DNA of 6,444 nucleotides from Bacillota bacterium (GCA_021821235.1 JAKACS010000184.1:1-6444), one strand, 5' to 3'; shown: positions 1 through 6,444, counted from the stretch's first letter. Numbers and translations are program-made. The notes: a model not told the origin generated them from the letters alone.

Positions 1-470
<470 letters not shown>

Positions 471-490
471 AACGTTAGAATTCCAACAAA

Positions 491-514
491 TAGCGGTAAG
501 GCAAATGCCTGCTA
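491..514 (-). other. Weak hairpin at the pcrA stop codon
   Basis: TAGC (491-494) can pair with GCTA (511-514), and AGGC (499-502) with GCCT (507-510), leaving a 4-base loop and a one-sided bulge of GGTA. The pcrA stop codon is inside the outer arm. There is no T-run after it on the minus strand, so it is not a convincing terminator. At most it is a weak 3'-end or processing structure between pcrA and ligA. Confidence 0.25.
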
Positions 515-2761
515 TACTTTTTTGATCGGTGCGAACTTGGCAAGCAGACGCTTGATTCCGGTTGGGCTTGGAAAAGCAATGTCAAGCTCGGTTCCTTCTC
601 CTTCGCCTTTTACACTGACGACGGTTCCAATGCCCCACTTGCCGTGCTCTGCTTTGTCGCTGACCTTCCAGCCGATTTCGTCACCGCCTGACGTTGCCGT
701 AGCTGGGCGGACGACCGGCTTTCTTGCCGCTTGCCCGCCAAATGGGGAAGCAGTCGATTTTTTTGCTCCAAATGATCTTCCTTGCGTGCTGAACGATGCG
801 GATGCTCGATTGGCCGCTTGTACATCCTCCAATAACTCCTCAGGGATCTCCGCAATAAAACGGGAAGCTGGATTCATGCTTGTTCGGCCAAACAATGTCC
901 GCATTTGCGCATTTGTTAAAAATAGAGTTTTTTCGGCGCGGGTAATGCCAACATAGGCTAGCCGCCGCTCCTCTTCCATTTCCGCTTCTTCCATCAACGA
1001 GCGGCTGTGCGGGAACACGCCTTCTTCCATGCCGATGATAAAAACAACCGGGAACTCTAAGCCCTTTGCCGAGTGCATGGTCATCAGGACGATGGAGTCA
1101 TCGTTTCCATCCTCATCATCCATCGAGTCGATGTCCGCAACAAGTGCCAAGTCGGTTAAAAAGGCGACAAGACTTTGATCTTCACCCGATTCTTCAAAGC
1201 TTTTCGTTACCGTTAACAGCTCATCCAAGTTTTCAAGGCGGCTTTGCGCTTCAAGCGATTTCTCTGCTTCGAGCATATCACGATAGCCCGACTTGTCTAG
1301 CACTTCCTCGACGAGCTCGGTTACGGAAAGAAACTCTTGCATATTCGTGTAATTACCGATCAATTCGCGGAATTCGCTTGCCGCTTTTGTTATTTTTGGA
1401 CTTAGGCCGATTAGCTCAACCGATTCAAGCGCCTGGTAGAGGGAAAGATCATGCAGTGCGGCAAAGTTGGCAATTTTATCAAGCGAACTGGCACCGATAC
1501 CGCGCTTTGGCACATTAATGATCCGCTGCAGACTAATATCATCATCCGGATTTGAGATCAGCCTTAAATAGGCCAGCATGTCTTTAATTTCTTTGCGATC
1601 GTAGAACTTCGTGCCGCCGACAATCGAGTAGCCGATGTTCGACTTTAGCAGTACTTCCTCCATCACACGGGATTGAGCATTTGTGCGGTAAAGAATGGCA
1701 ATGTCAGACAACTTGTATCCGTCGTCACGCGTCAATTCCTTTATTTTCCCTGCAACAAATTGTGCTTCCCCTTGCTCACTATCTGCACGGTAATAGACAA
1801 TTCTATTGCCTTCCGGGTTATCCGTCCACAGGTTCTTCGCTTTGCGGTTTAGATTGTTTTCAATCACTTTGTTCGCGGCGAGAAGAATCCGTTTCGTTGA
1901 ACGATAATTTTGTTCCAGAAAAATGACGGTTGCGTTTGGATAGTCCTTTTCAAATGAAAGAATATTTGCGATGTCGGCACCGCGCCACCGGTAAATCGAT
2001 TGATCCGAATCACCGACAACGCAAAGATTGCGAAAACGGCTGGCCAGAAGCTTTACCAACAAGTATTGCGCCCTGTTACTGTCCTGGTACTCATCGACGT
2101 GGATGTACTGGAATTTGCGCTGGTAGTATTCCAATACCTCAGGAACCCGCTGGAACAGGTGAATCGTCGTCATGATCAAGTCATCGAAATCGAGTGCTTG
2201 ATTTTTACGCAGCCGTTTTTGGTATTCTTCATATACATCACTGACCACCTGTTCAAAATAACCGCCGGCCGTCTTGGCGTATTCCTCCGTTGTCACCAGT
2301 TCATTTTTCGCTGAGCTGATCGACCCCAAAAGGGCCCTTGGGTCAAACTTTTTCGGATCGATATTCTTATCTTTTAAAATCCCTTTTATGACCGAAAGCT
2401 GATCGGTCGCATCAAGGATTGTAAAATTACGGTTGAAGCCAATCCGGTCGATGTCTCTCCGTAAAATTCTTACACACATTGAGTGAAAAGTGGAGATCCA
2501 GATTTGTTCAGCTGCTCCGCCCATCATTTTTGAAATTCGCTCACGCATTTCACGGGCAGCTTTGTTCGTGAATGTAATCGCTAAAATATTGTAGGGATTA
2601 ACCCCTTTTTCAACCATTAAATAGGCGATTCGATGGGTTACCACTCTCGTTTTGCCGCTGCCGGCGCCGGCCATGATCAACAGCGGTCCGTCCGTTGTTT
2701 TTACCGCTTTTTGCTGTTCTGGATTCAAGCCATTCAACAGCTTGTCCGTTAAATATTGCAT
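512..2761 (-). CDS. pcrA: ATP-dependent DNA helicase PcrA (UvrD/Rep family, SF1A)
   Basis: PcrA is the essential 3'-5' helicase of Firmicutes. It unwinds DNA in repair, removes RecA filaments and acts on RNA polymerase at R-loops and stalled complexes. The 749-residue product, close to the 739 of B. subtilis, shows the SF1A motifs in order: Q-motif LNPEQQ (12-17), Walker A AGAGSGKT (31-38), motif Ia [10 protein letters not shown] (62-71), Walker B DEYQD (223-227), motif [17 protein letters not shown] (250-263), motif IV EQNYRST (283-289), motif [10 protein letters not shown] (about 562-570) and motif VI VGITRAE (604-610). A low-complexity linker (about 646-691) leads to a C-terminal Tudor-like domain (about 692-749), known in the family to bind RNA polymerase. 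The ATG at 2761 was chosen because a strong ribosome binding site, GGAGGGTG, sits 9 nt upstream and the N-terminus aligns with known PcrA. The frame is open further up to a TTG at 2785, but that would place the ribosome binding site inside the gene. A LexA-type operator and promoter lie just upstream. Confidence 0.98.
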   Translation of the reverse strand: MQYLTDKLLNGLNPEQQKAVKTTDGPLLIMAGAGSGKTRVVTHRIAYLMVEKGVNPYNILAITFTNKAAREMRERISKMMGGAAEQIWISTFHSMCVRILRRDIDRIGFNRNFTILDATDQLSVIKGILKDKNIDPKKFDPRALLGSISSAKNELVTTEEYAKTAGGYFEQVVSDVYEEYQKRLRKNQALDFDDLIMTTIHLFQRVPEVLEYYQRKFQYIHVDEYQDSNRAQYLLVKLLASRFRNLCVVGDSDQSIYRWRGADIANILSFEKDYPNATVIFLEQNYRSTKRILLAANKVIENNLNRKAKNLWTDNPEGNRIVYYRADSEQGEAQFVAGKIKELTRDDGYKLSDIAILYRTNAQSRVMEEVLLKSNIGYSIVGGTKFYDRKEIKDMLAYLRLISNPDDDISLQRIINVPKRGIGASSLDKIANFAALHDLSLYQALESVELIGLSPKITKAASEFRELIGNYTNMQEFLSVTELVEEVLDKSGYRDMLEAEKSLEAQSRLENLDELLTVTKSFEESGEDQSLVAFLTDLALVADIDSMDDEDGNDDSIVLMTMHSAKGLEFPVVFIIGMEEGVFPHSRSLMEEAEMEEERRLAYVGITRAEKTLFLTNAQMRTLFGRTSMNPASRFIAEIPEELLEDVQAANRASASFSTQGRSFGAKKSTASPFGGQAARKPVVRPATATSGGDEIGWKVSDKAEHGKWGIGTVVSVKGEGEGTELDIAFPSPTGIKRLLAKFAPIKKV

Positions 2762-2770
2762 TGCTGTTCT

Positions 2771-2778
2771 CACCCTCC
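2771..2778 (-). promoter_or_regulatory. Ribosome binding site of pcrA (decides the start)
   Basis: GGAGGGTG on the minus strand ends 9 nt before the ATG at 2761. It selects this ATG over the in-frame TTG at 2785, whose reading frame runs through the site itself. The upstream inverted repeat ends directly against it. Confidence 0.85.
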
Positions 2779-2802
2779 GAAACAAACATATGTTCTTGTT
2801 TC
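2779..2802 (-). repeat. Nested inverted repeat around the SOS box
   Basis: Outer arms GAAACA (2779-2784) and TGTTTC (2797-2802) enclose a perfect 10-bp palindrome AACATATGTT (2785-2794), with two extra bases (2795-2796) on one side. In DNA it contains the LexA-type box. In an RNA coming from the pcrB promoter it could fold into a hairpin directly upstream of the pcrA ribosome binding site. The pairing is seen in the sequence; any RNA role is inference. Confidence 0.6.
2783..2796 (-). promoter_or_regulatory. Putative LexA (DinR) SOS box upstream of pcrA
   Basis: On the minus strand the core reads GAACATATGTTT (2795 to 2784). It matches all 12 core positions of the Bacillus SOS box consensus CGAACRNRYGTTYC; only the outermost flanking bases (A instead of C, and G instead of C) differ. 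The box begins about where transcription from the pcrA promoter should start, a typical place for a LexA repressor site. Searching the window by eye, no second box of this quality was found. Binding by LexA is inferred from the consensus match and position. Confidence 0.75.
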
Positions 2803-2803
2803 T

Positions 2804-2832
2804 ATTTTACCTAAATCGGCACCAATAAGCAA
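2804..2832 (-). promoter_or_regulatory. Putative sigma-A promoter for pcrA-ligA
   Basis: On the minus strand, -35 TTGCTT (2827-2832) and -10 TAAAAT (2804-2809) are separated by exactly 17 bp. The -10 matches the consensus at five of six positions; the -35 keeps the TTG. The predicted start is near 2797, next to the SOS box, about 36 nt before the pcrA ATG. It lies wholly within the pcrB-pcrA gap, so it would allow pcrA and ligA to be expressed separately from pcrB. Confidence 0.6.
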
Positions 2833-2838
2833 ATTTCT

Positions 2839-3522
2839 CTAGTTTACCGCACGGACCGTTTTTAGTGCATCCTCAATGTTTTCATAAATCACATTTCCAA
2901 CAACAATCACGTCTGCATATTGTGCCATTTCGGCCGCTTGTTCAGCTGTACCAATGCCTCCGCCGTAAAACAGCTTTGTATTTTTTAAGACTTTTTTTAC
3001 TTCGGCTGCGAGGATTGGGTCACCATAGCGGCCACTGTATTCTAAATAAAATAGTGGCAGTTGGAACATTTTTTCTGCCATCATGGCATAGGCTTGTACA
3101 TCTGCCGCAGTCAAATTGGTTTTAGCAGATGTCAGTTTTGCTGCTTTGCATTCTTCGTTGAGAATACAGTAGCCCTCCATGATGAGTTCATTCCAGTCCA
3201 TAACTTCGCCAAATTCCTTTACTGCTTGGTGATGAAGGCCTGTAATCCATTTTTGATCACGGCTGTTGAGGATGGTTGGGATAAAATAGAGATCGAATCC
3301 TGGAGTTATGGTTTCAATGCTTGACACTTCCAATACACATGGAACCGTGTAGCGGCGAATGCGAGCCATCAAGTCCAATACATTCTCCAGCGTTACACCG
3401 TCTGTGCCGCCAACCATCACGGCATCCGTTCCCGATTCGCAAATTCGTTCTAAGTTTTCGTCGCTGATTTCTTTATTCGGATCGAGTTTAAAGACATGGC
3501 GCCACTCGCGAAAATCGTACAT
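2839..3522 (-). CDS. pcrB: Heptaprenylglyceryl phosphate synthase PcrB
   Basis: PcrB transfers a heptaprenyl group from heptaprenyl diphosphate to sn-glycerol-1-phosphate, giving an archaea-type ether lipid in Bacillaceae. The product has 227 residues, like typical Bacillus PcrB, and has the features of the TIM-barrel GGGPS/PcrB family. These are an N-terminal FKLDPNK (11-17), a VGGTDG phosphate-binding turn (37-42), PCVLEVSS (61-68), the active-site stretch FYLEYSG (158-164), and the C-terminal glycerol-phosphate loops FYGGGI (185-190) and VVGN (207-210). The ATG at 3522 is chosen for the AGGAGG at 3531-3536, 8 nt upstream, and because the family starts at MYD. The open frame upstream of it would run over the promoter. 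It is followed after 77 nt by pcrA. The pairing with a helicase is conserved gene order with no known biochemical link. Confidence 0.96.
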   Translation of the reverse strand: MYDFREWRHVFKLDPNKEISDENLERICESGTDAVMVGGTDGVTLENVLDLMARIRRYTVPCVLEVSSIETITPGFDLYFIPTILNSRDQKWITGLHHQAVKEFGEVMDWNELIMEGYCILNEECKAAKLTSAKTNLTAADVQAYAMMAEKMFQLPLFYLEYSGRYGDPILAAEVKKVLKNTKLFYGGGIGTAEQAAEMAQYADVIVVGNVIYENIEDALKTVRAVN

Positions 3523-3530
3523 CCAAACAT

Positions 3531-3536
3531 CCTCCT
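3531..3536 (-). promoter_or_regulatory. Ribosome binding site of pcrB
   Basis: A perfect AGGAGG lies 8 nt before the ATG at 3522. It fixes the start against the longer open frame, which reaches to 3594. Confidence 0.85.
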
Positions 3537-3556
3537 GTTTCATATTCCATTTCACC

Positions 3557-3585
3557 ATTATAGCATTTGCTGATTCGATACTAAA
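3557..3585 (-). promoter_or_regulatory. Extended -10 promoter of pcrB(-pcrA-ligA)
   Basis: On the minus strand a perfect TATAAT (3557-3562) is preceded by TGC, giving the extended -10 TGnTATAAT common in Gram-positive promoters. The -35 position at 17 bp (3580-3585) reads TTTAGT, a poor match, which an extended -10 can offset. The start should be near 3550, leaving a leader of about 28 nt before pcrB that includes its ribosome binding site. It lies downstream of the yerC terminator, so pcrB begins a new unit. Confidence 0.7.
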
Positions 3586-3612
3586 AGAAAACAAAAGGAG
3601 GATCTTGTAGAA

Positions 3613-3672
3613 ATGATATCCAAAAAAAGGTTACCCTTCAATTGGCCAGGTAATGAGCTCGGTTTTTATTAA
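3613..3672 (+). CDS. Possible 19-codon ORF or relic behind a perfect ribosome binding site
   Basis: AAAAGGAGGAT (3593-3603) on the plus strand is a near-perfect Shine-Dalgarno sequence. The next ATG is at 3613, 11 nt after GGAGG, which is slightly long. The frame reads [19 protein letters not shown] and stops at 3672, ten bases into the tandem repeat that begins at 3663. It runs opposite to all other genes. No clear plus-strand promoter was found; GATACT at 3577-3582 is a weak -10 candidate without a good -35. The peptide is not recognised. It could be a small peptide gene, the start of a deleted gene, or chance, since AG-rich stretches mimic such sites. Confidence 0.2.
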   Translation: MISKKRLPFNWPGNELGFY

Positions 3673-3685
3673 CGGGGAGCTTACC
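3618..3685 (-). other. Overlapping alternative hairpins upstream of pcrB
   Basis: On the minus strand, GGTAA-GCTC (3685-3677) can pair with GAGC and TTACC (3660-3649), a 9-bp stem with a 3-base bulge. The same TTACC can instead pair with GGTAA at 3635-3631, just before a run of seven T (3628-3622). A third option is AAGG-GTAA-CCTT, a short stem with a GNRA-type loop leading into that T-run. The layout resembles competing anti-terminator and terminator folds, but the stems are short and the region lies upstream of the pcrB promoter. Only read-through RNA from yerC would contain it. Confidence 0.25.
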
Positions 3686-3761
3686 CTTTCCTTTAGTCGT
3701 TATGAACCCTTTTTATTTACCGCCAACGCTCTTTTTTTCTCTCCATGGGCGTTATGAACCC
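3663..3761. repeat. Two diverged tandem repeat units
   Basis: Unit A (3663-3709, 47 bp) and unit B (3710-3761, 52 bp) are directly adjacent. On the plus strand both begin TTTTTATTWAC and both end with the identical 12-mer CGTTATGAACCC (3698-3709 and 3750-3761); their interiors differ and vary in length. Conserved ends with variable middles suggest either an old tandem duplication or two copies of a dispersed intergenic element. No coding role is evident: frames through the units are short and differ between copies. No insertion-sequence ends or target duplications were recognised. Confidence 0.55.
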
Positions 3762-3811
3762 GGCCGCAGGCACCATTATCGTTTGTCACATCGGCAGCTT
3801 TTTCCCCATAT

Positions 3812-3846
3812 AAAAAACCGAAGAATTGTCTATTCCTCGGTTTTTT
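3812..3846 (-). terminator. Intrinsic terminator of the yerABC unit, overlapping the yerC stop codon
   Basis: The arms AAAAAACCGAAGAAT (3812-3826) and ATTCCTCGGTTTTTT (3832-3846) pair over 15 positions with one mismatch, around a 5-base loop (3827-3831). On the minus strand the hairpin ends in six T. The last codons of yerC (Thr-Glu-Glu and the stop at 3832-3830) lie in the upstream arm and loop. The A-run and T-run make it symmetric, so it could also stop transcription from the other side, though no plus-strand gene needs it. Confidence 0.88.
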
Positions 3847-4162
3847 GGAGTTCTTCTGATTCGTTTTTTTCATTCTTGTAAATCCGGTCAAGTGCGAGCT
3901 CGTAGGCATCGTTCCCATAATTTAAGCATCGTTTGACACGGGAAATAGTTGCAGTGCTCGCCCCTGTTTCCGTTTCAATTTTATGATACGTGTTGCCCTC
4001 ACGCAGCATTCTCGCCACCTCAAGCCGCTGGGCCAATGACTGAATTTCATTAATCGTACAAAGATCATCGAAGAACCGGTAGCATTCTTCCAAATCCTTC
4101 AGCGAAAGAATCGCTTGAAAAAGCTGATCAAGCTCTCTCCCTCTTAACTTATCGATTTGCAT
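3830..4162 (-). CDS. yerC: YerC, TrpR/YerC/YecD-family DNA-binding protein
   Basis: The 110-residue protein belongs to the TrpR-like YerC/YecD family. It is helical throughout, with a helix-turn-helix at about residues 55-80: EGNTYHKIETETGASTATIS, then RVKRCLNYG. The preceding segment DDLCTINEIQSLAQRLEVARML (33-53) corresponds to the TrpR dimer core. It is almost identical to the B. subtilis protein up to about residue 92 and diverges in a charged tail of lysine and glutamate. The family is expected to bind DNA in the cytoplasm; its effector and target genes are not evident here, and it should not be called a tryptophan repressor. The ATG at 4162 has AAAAGGGG (4171-4178) 8 nt upstream. It follows yerB after 19 nt, so the two are probably co-transcribed. 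Its 3' end is part of the terminator. Confidence 0.95.
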   Translation of the reverse strand: MQIDKLRGRELDQLFQAILSLKDLEECYRFFDDLCTINEIQSLAQRLEVARMLREGNTYHKIETETGASTATISRVKRCLNYGNDAYELALDRIYKNEKNESEELQKTEE

Positions 4163-4181
4163 CCTCTATACCCCTTTTAAA

Positions 4182-5234
4182 TCAATTATTTTTTGTAAAA
4201 GAAACACTTTTTTGCAGACCAGGAGTTGTAGGCACTACATTAACCCATGTCTTTCCCTGCACAAAGGGCACTTCTTTGCCATCTTTAACCGGAATGATTC
4301 GGCCATTGCTGTTTTTCCACTCGACGAAGTTTACCTTCCCTTTTTGCAGCAAGTAGGCTTTGCCGCCCGACTGCAAATCAATTTTCCGATGCCCTACAGA
4401 ATCAACGGTTTGATGCACCGTTTCAATGATAAAAACATTGTCAAGCAGCACAGGCTCTTTTGTATCCAGGTCAACCGTTTGTTCCCCGCCGGAAAAACGC
4501 TTGTATTTACCAAGCTGCGAATCATACTGATAAACAGCTTTAAACTGGCTGTTCGAAAAATAGGAAACGGTTGCAGATAATACCGGATCACCTTGAATCT
4601 TTTTGCTTTCCGCAACTGTTAAAAATGTAAACGCTGGCGGTGATTTGTCCATTGAAACATTTTTTTCCTTCGCACCTTTTAAGATGTTTTTATAGGTGAT
4701 ATAGGAATTATGGGGTGCTTTGCGGAAACTCGCTCGTTGAAACAATGTTCCATCATAAACCATTCCGTTCAGATTATCAACGTAACCGTTATCAAGCATC
4801 TCTTTTGCTTCAGGACTGTATCCATGGGCAATATAAAACGCATCCAGCCCTTTCGCCAATTCAACAAAATACCCCCGAGCACTGCGGATCGGCCCAAAGT
4901 TATCGGGCATTTCACTTTGAAAGACAGCTAGGAAACGGGTAATATCTCCTTCTGCAAGCAGCTCATAGACAATATCTGCTTTTGACAAACCCGACTGCGG
5001 TCTTGCCTTTGGGTGATTATTGATCATAACAGCGATTGCCCTGCCGTCAGTTTTTGTTTCGGAACTTTTCCCTGTCAGCGGATAAAAATACGGAGACGAA
5101 TCAGATGCACCTGATTTCTTCTCTGCCTTCACGGCTTGTTTTTGTTTTTTTACCGGCTCTTTGTTCTGACTTGTTTGGCTGCAACCTGAAAGCAGCAAAA
5201 AAACGGCAAAAACGGCAAGCGCCCATTTTCTCAT
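4182..5234 (-). CDS. yerB: YerB-like DUF3048 lipoprotein
   Basis: The 350-residue product begins with a lipoprotein signal: MRK, a hydrophobic run (4-15), and the lipobox LSGC with the lipidated Cys18. The mature protein should be anchored on the outer face of the membrane. A lysine- and glutamine-rich linker (about 24-45) leads to the two-part DUF3048 fold. Typical family stretches are AVMINNHPKARPQSGLSKAD (68-87), FGPIRSARGYFVELAKGLDA (113-132), and APHNSYI (173-179) in the N-terminal domain. The C-terminal part (about 245-350) includes VDLDTKEPVLLDNVFII and ends near GKTWVNVVP. The molecular function of the family is not established. The start at 5234 has AGGGGTG (5241-5247) 6 nt upstream. 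It lies 63 nt after yerA and 19 nt before yerC, in one direction, fitting a yerABC unit. Confidence 0.93.
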   Translation of the reverse strand: MRKWALAVFAVFLLLSGCSQTSQNKEPVKKQKQAVKAEKKSGASDSSPYFYPLTGKSSETKTDGRAIAVMINNHPKARPQSGLSKADIVYELLAEGDITRFLAVFQSEMPDNFGPIRSARGYFVELAKGLDAFYIAHGYSPEAKEMLDNGYVDNLNGMVYDGTLFQRASFRKAPHNSYITYKNILKGAKEKNVSMDKSPPAFTFLTVAESKKIQGDPVLSATVSYFSNSQFKAVYQYDSQLGKYKRFSGGEQTVDLDTKEPVLLDNVFIIETVHQTVDSVGHRKIDLQSGGKAYLLQKGKVNFVEWKNSNGRIIPVKDGKEVPFVQGKTWVNVVPTTPGLQKSVSFTKNN

Positions 5235-5297
5235 ACACTACACCCCTATAATTTCCCCAAATCGTTATCGAAAAAGCACTCTTTATCCTTTTACATT
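5235..5297 (-). other. yerA-yerB gap, ribosome binding site only
   Basis: Apart from AGGGGTG (5241-5247), no convincing promoter or terminator is visible in these 63 bases. A TTATAG near 5248 has no good -35, and its transcript would start within the ribosome binding site. This favours transcription of yerB from upstream of or within yerA. Confidence 0.5.
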
Positions 5298-6444
5298 TTA
5301 ACGCATTATTGATGGAAAGAGTACTGTTTTATTCATGACATCATACATTCCTTGCTGGGTAATTCGAATATAGGGCAAATGAGTCGATGAAAAAAACAAT
5401 AAGCTGTACAACGGATCTAAAAACGGATAACCGCGCTTTTTCAACTCAGCAAGCAGCATATCCTCCTGCTCCATCAGTTCTTCAACAGAGAGATCCGACA
5501 TAATTCCTTTGAGTGCAAGCGGCATTTCCGTGACGATTTTTCCGCCCTCTGCCATCACAATCCCACCGCCTAGTTCTTTCATTCGATTAAAAGCAACAAG
5601 CATATCCTGCTTATTTTTTCCAATCAAAATAATATCGCCGGTATTGGAAAATGAACTTGCCAGTCCGGAAAGATGGTCTGCAAATCCTTTTACAAGCGTA
5701 TTGATCCGCCACTTTCCATTTCGGTCGAGCAATGTAAAAAAACATTCATCATGATCATTTGACAGCTCATCTGTCAGCACTTCAATCGAGATCGAGTACG
5801 GCTTGGTAATCACGGAATTCTCCATTTTGATTCCAAAAGGCATCGAATATTGTAAATCATCCAGGGATAAATTCCAATCCATCTGCAGCGGATTCAGCCC
5901 ATACTCGCTCCAAGGTAACGGGGTAAAGGCGCCCCGCAGTTGGTGATCGCGTTTCACCCATTTGCCTTTTGCCAGCACCGATTTCGGTGACGGATTCTCC
6001 TTTTTTTCTAAAAAATTAATATTAGCAACGCGTCCAGTCGCAATACTCCCGTGCAAATGCTCGATATTGTAATAACGGGCAGCATTGATCGTCGCCATAT
6101 TGTAGGCATCAATTAACGGGATCTCTTTTTCAATCGCCATTTGGATCAATCGATCGATGATGCCTTCCCGATAAAAAGTTGCGGGTGAGCCATCTGTCGT
6201 TAACATGAGACGGTCGAAACATTGCAAGCCGAGCTTTTTGATCTCATCAAGCAATGCTGGTAAATCCGGTCGAATTGAAGAGTGACGCAATGCCACCATA
6301 AACCCTTGCTGCAAGCGGTCGTAAACTTCTTTTCCGGTCATTGCCTCATGGTCGCAATCCGCACCGAGCAGCATCATTTTTGCCAATGTTTTTTCAGATG
6401 CACCTGGAAAGTGGCCTTCAATTTTTTTCCGCATCCGCTTTGCT
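5298..6444 (-). CDS. yerA: Adenine deaminase-like amidohydrolase YerA, C-terminal part (cut by window edge)
   Basis: This is the last 381 codons of a protein of the adenine deaminase (Ade) branch of the metal-dependent amidohydrolase superfamily; B. subtilis YerA has about 580 residues. Numbering from the Met at 6434, the visible metal-site and active-site elements are the His of GHFPG (7-11), DHE (28-30) and TTDGSP (79-84), whose Asp should be the catalytic or metal residue at the end of the barrel. A urease-like beta-sandwich segment, GSIATGRVANINFL, follows near residue 130. The Ade C-terminal domain (about 220-378) includes the GGGIVMAEGG and FLSSTHLPYIR-like stretches. The frame stays open upstream of that Met to the window edge, so it is not the true start. 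Adenine-to-hypoxanthine conversion is the family activity; for YerA it is presumed only. It seems to lead the yerABC unit. Confidence 0.88.
   Translation of the reverse strand, partial: AKRMRKKIEGHFPGASEKTLAKMMLLGADCDHEAMTGKEVYDRLQQGFMVALRHSSIRPDLPALLDEIKKLGLQCFDRLMLTTDGSPATFYREGIIDRLIQMAIEKEIPLIDAYNMATINAARYYNIEHLHGSIATGRVANINFLEKKENPSPKSVLAKGKWVKRDHQLRGAFTPLPWSEYGLNPLQMDWNLSLDDLQYSMPFGIKMENSVITKPYSISIEVLTDELSNDHDECFFTLLDRNGKWRINTLVKGFADHLSGLASSFSNTGDIILIGKNKQDMLVAFNRMKELGGGIVMAEGGKIVTEMPLALKGIMSDLSVEELMEQEDMLLAELKKRGYPFLDPLYSLLFFSSTHLPYIRITQQGMYDVMNKTVLFPSIMR

Larger units (their letters stand above)
3523..3829. other. Gene-poor spacer between yerC and pcrB
   Basis: This roughly 300-bp stretch holds no convincing gene. 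From the pcrB side it contains the pcrB ribosome binding site and promoter, an orphan plus-strand ribosome binding site with a 19-codon frame (3593-3672), a cluster of small alternative hairpins (3618-3685), two diverged tandem repeat units (3663-3761) and the yerC terminator (3812-3846). Between 3762 and 3811 nothing was recognised. B. subtilis carries yerD, a glutamate synthase-like gene, between yerC and pcrB; no trace of that protein was recognised here. Confidence 0.7.

Noticed and set aside
2762..2785. Longer pcrA reading frame starting at a TTG at 2785
   Set aside because: The extra eight codons run through the ribosome binding site and part of the SOS box, no ribosome binding site serves the TTG, and known PcrA proteins begin at the ATG at 2761.
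3523..3594. N-terminal extension of pcrB up to 3594
   Set aside because: The extension covers the extended -10 promoter and the AGGAGG site; the family N-terminus and length (227 residues) match the start at 3522.
3700..3918. A 72-residue minus-strand frame in the spacer
   Set aside because: It overlaps the 3' end of yerC in another frame, crosses the terminator and ends in the repeat; there is no ribosome binding site and no recognised domain.
4163..4181. Separate promoter for yerC
   Set aside because: The gap to yerB is 19 nt and contains only the ribosome binding site; AT-rich stretches at the end of yerB do not give a well-spaced -35/-10 pair.
4737..4750. AAACAATGTTCC inside yerB as a second SOS box
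   Set aside because: The half-sites are separated by only three bases instead of four, and it lies in the middle of a coding region with no promoter beside it.

Overview
The window looks like a chromosomal segment from a Bacillaceae member (Bacillus or a close relative). It carries the conserved Bacillus subtilis block yerA-yerB-yerC-pcrB-pcrA-ligA, with all six genes on the minus strand. Protein similarity to the B. subtilis homologues, as recalled, is high for YerC, PcrB, PcrA and LigA and clearly lower for YerA and YerB. The two edge genes, yerA (its 5' end is missing) and ligA (only the first 151 codons are present), are cut by the window and do not look broken.

In transcription order, from right to left: an adenine deaminase-like amidohydrolase (yerA, 5298-6444, partial); a DUF3048 lipoprotein (yerB, 4182-5234); a TrpR/YerC-type DNA-binding protein (yerC, 3830-4162); a strong hairpin terminator that overlaps the yerC stop codon (3812-3846); a gene-poor spacer (3523-3829) with two diverged tandem repeats and an orphan plus-strand ribosome binding site; an extended -10 promoter; heptaprenylglyceryl phosphate synthase (pcrB, 2839-3522); the UvrD-type helicase pcrA (512-2761); and NAD-dependent DNA ligase (ligA, 1-453). 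The terminator and promoter between yerC and pcrB suggest two transcription units: yerABC, and pcrB-pcrA-ligA.

The most interesting signal is in the 77-bp pcrB-pcrA gap. A well-spaced sigma-A-type promoter is followed at its predicted start site by a match to the Firmicutes LexA (DinR) SOS box, GAAC-ATAT-GTTT. This suggests that pcrA and ligA, a repair helicase and a repair ligase, can be induced by DNA damage separately from the membrane-lipid gene pcrB. A second point of interest is the yerC-pcrB spacer, where B. subtilis has yerD and this window has repeats and a possible relic. No mobile element, CRISPR array, tRNA or rRNA was seen, and no wholly new system is evident.
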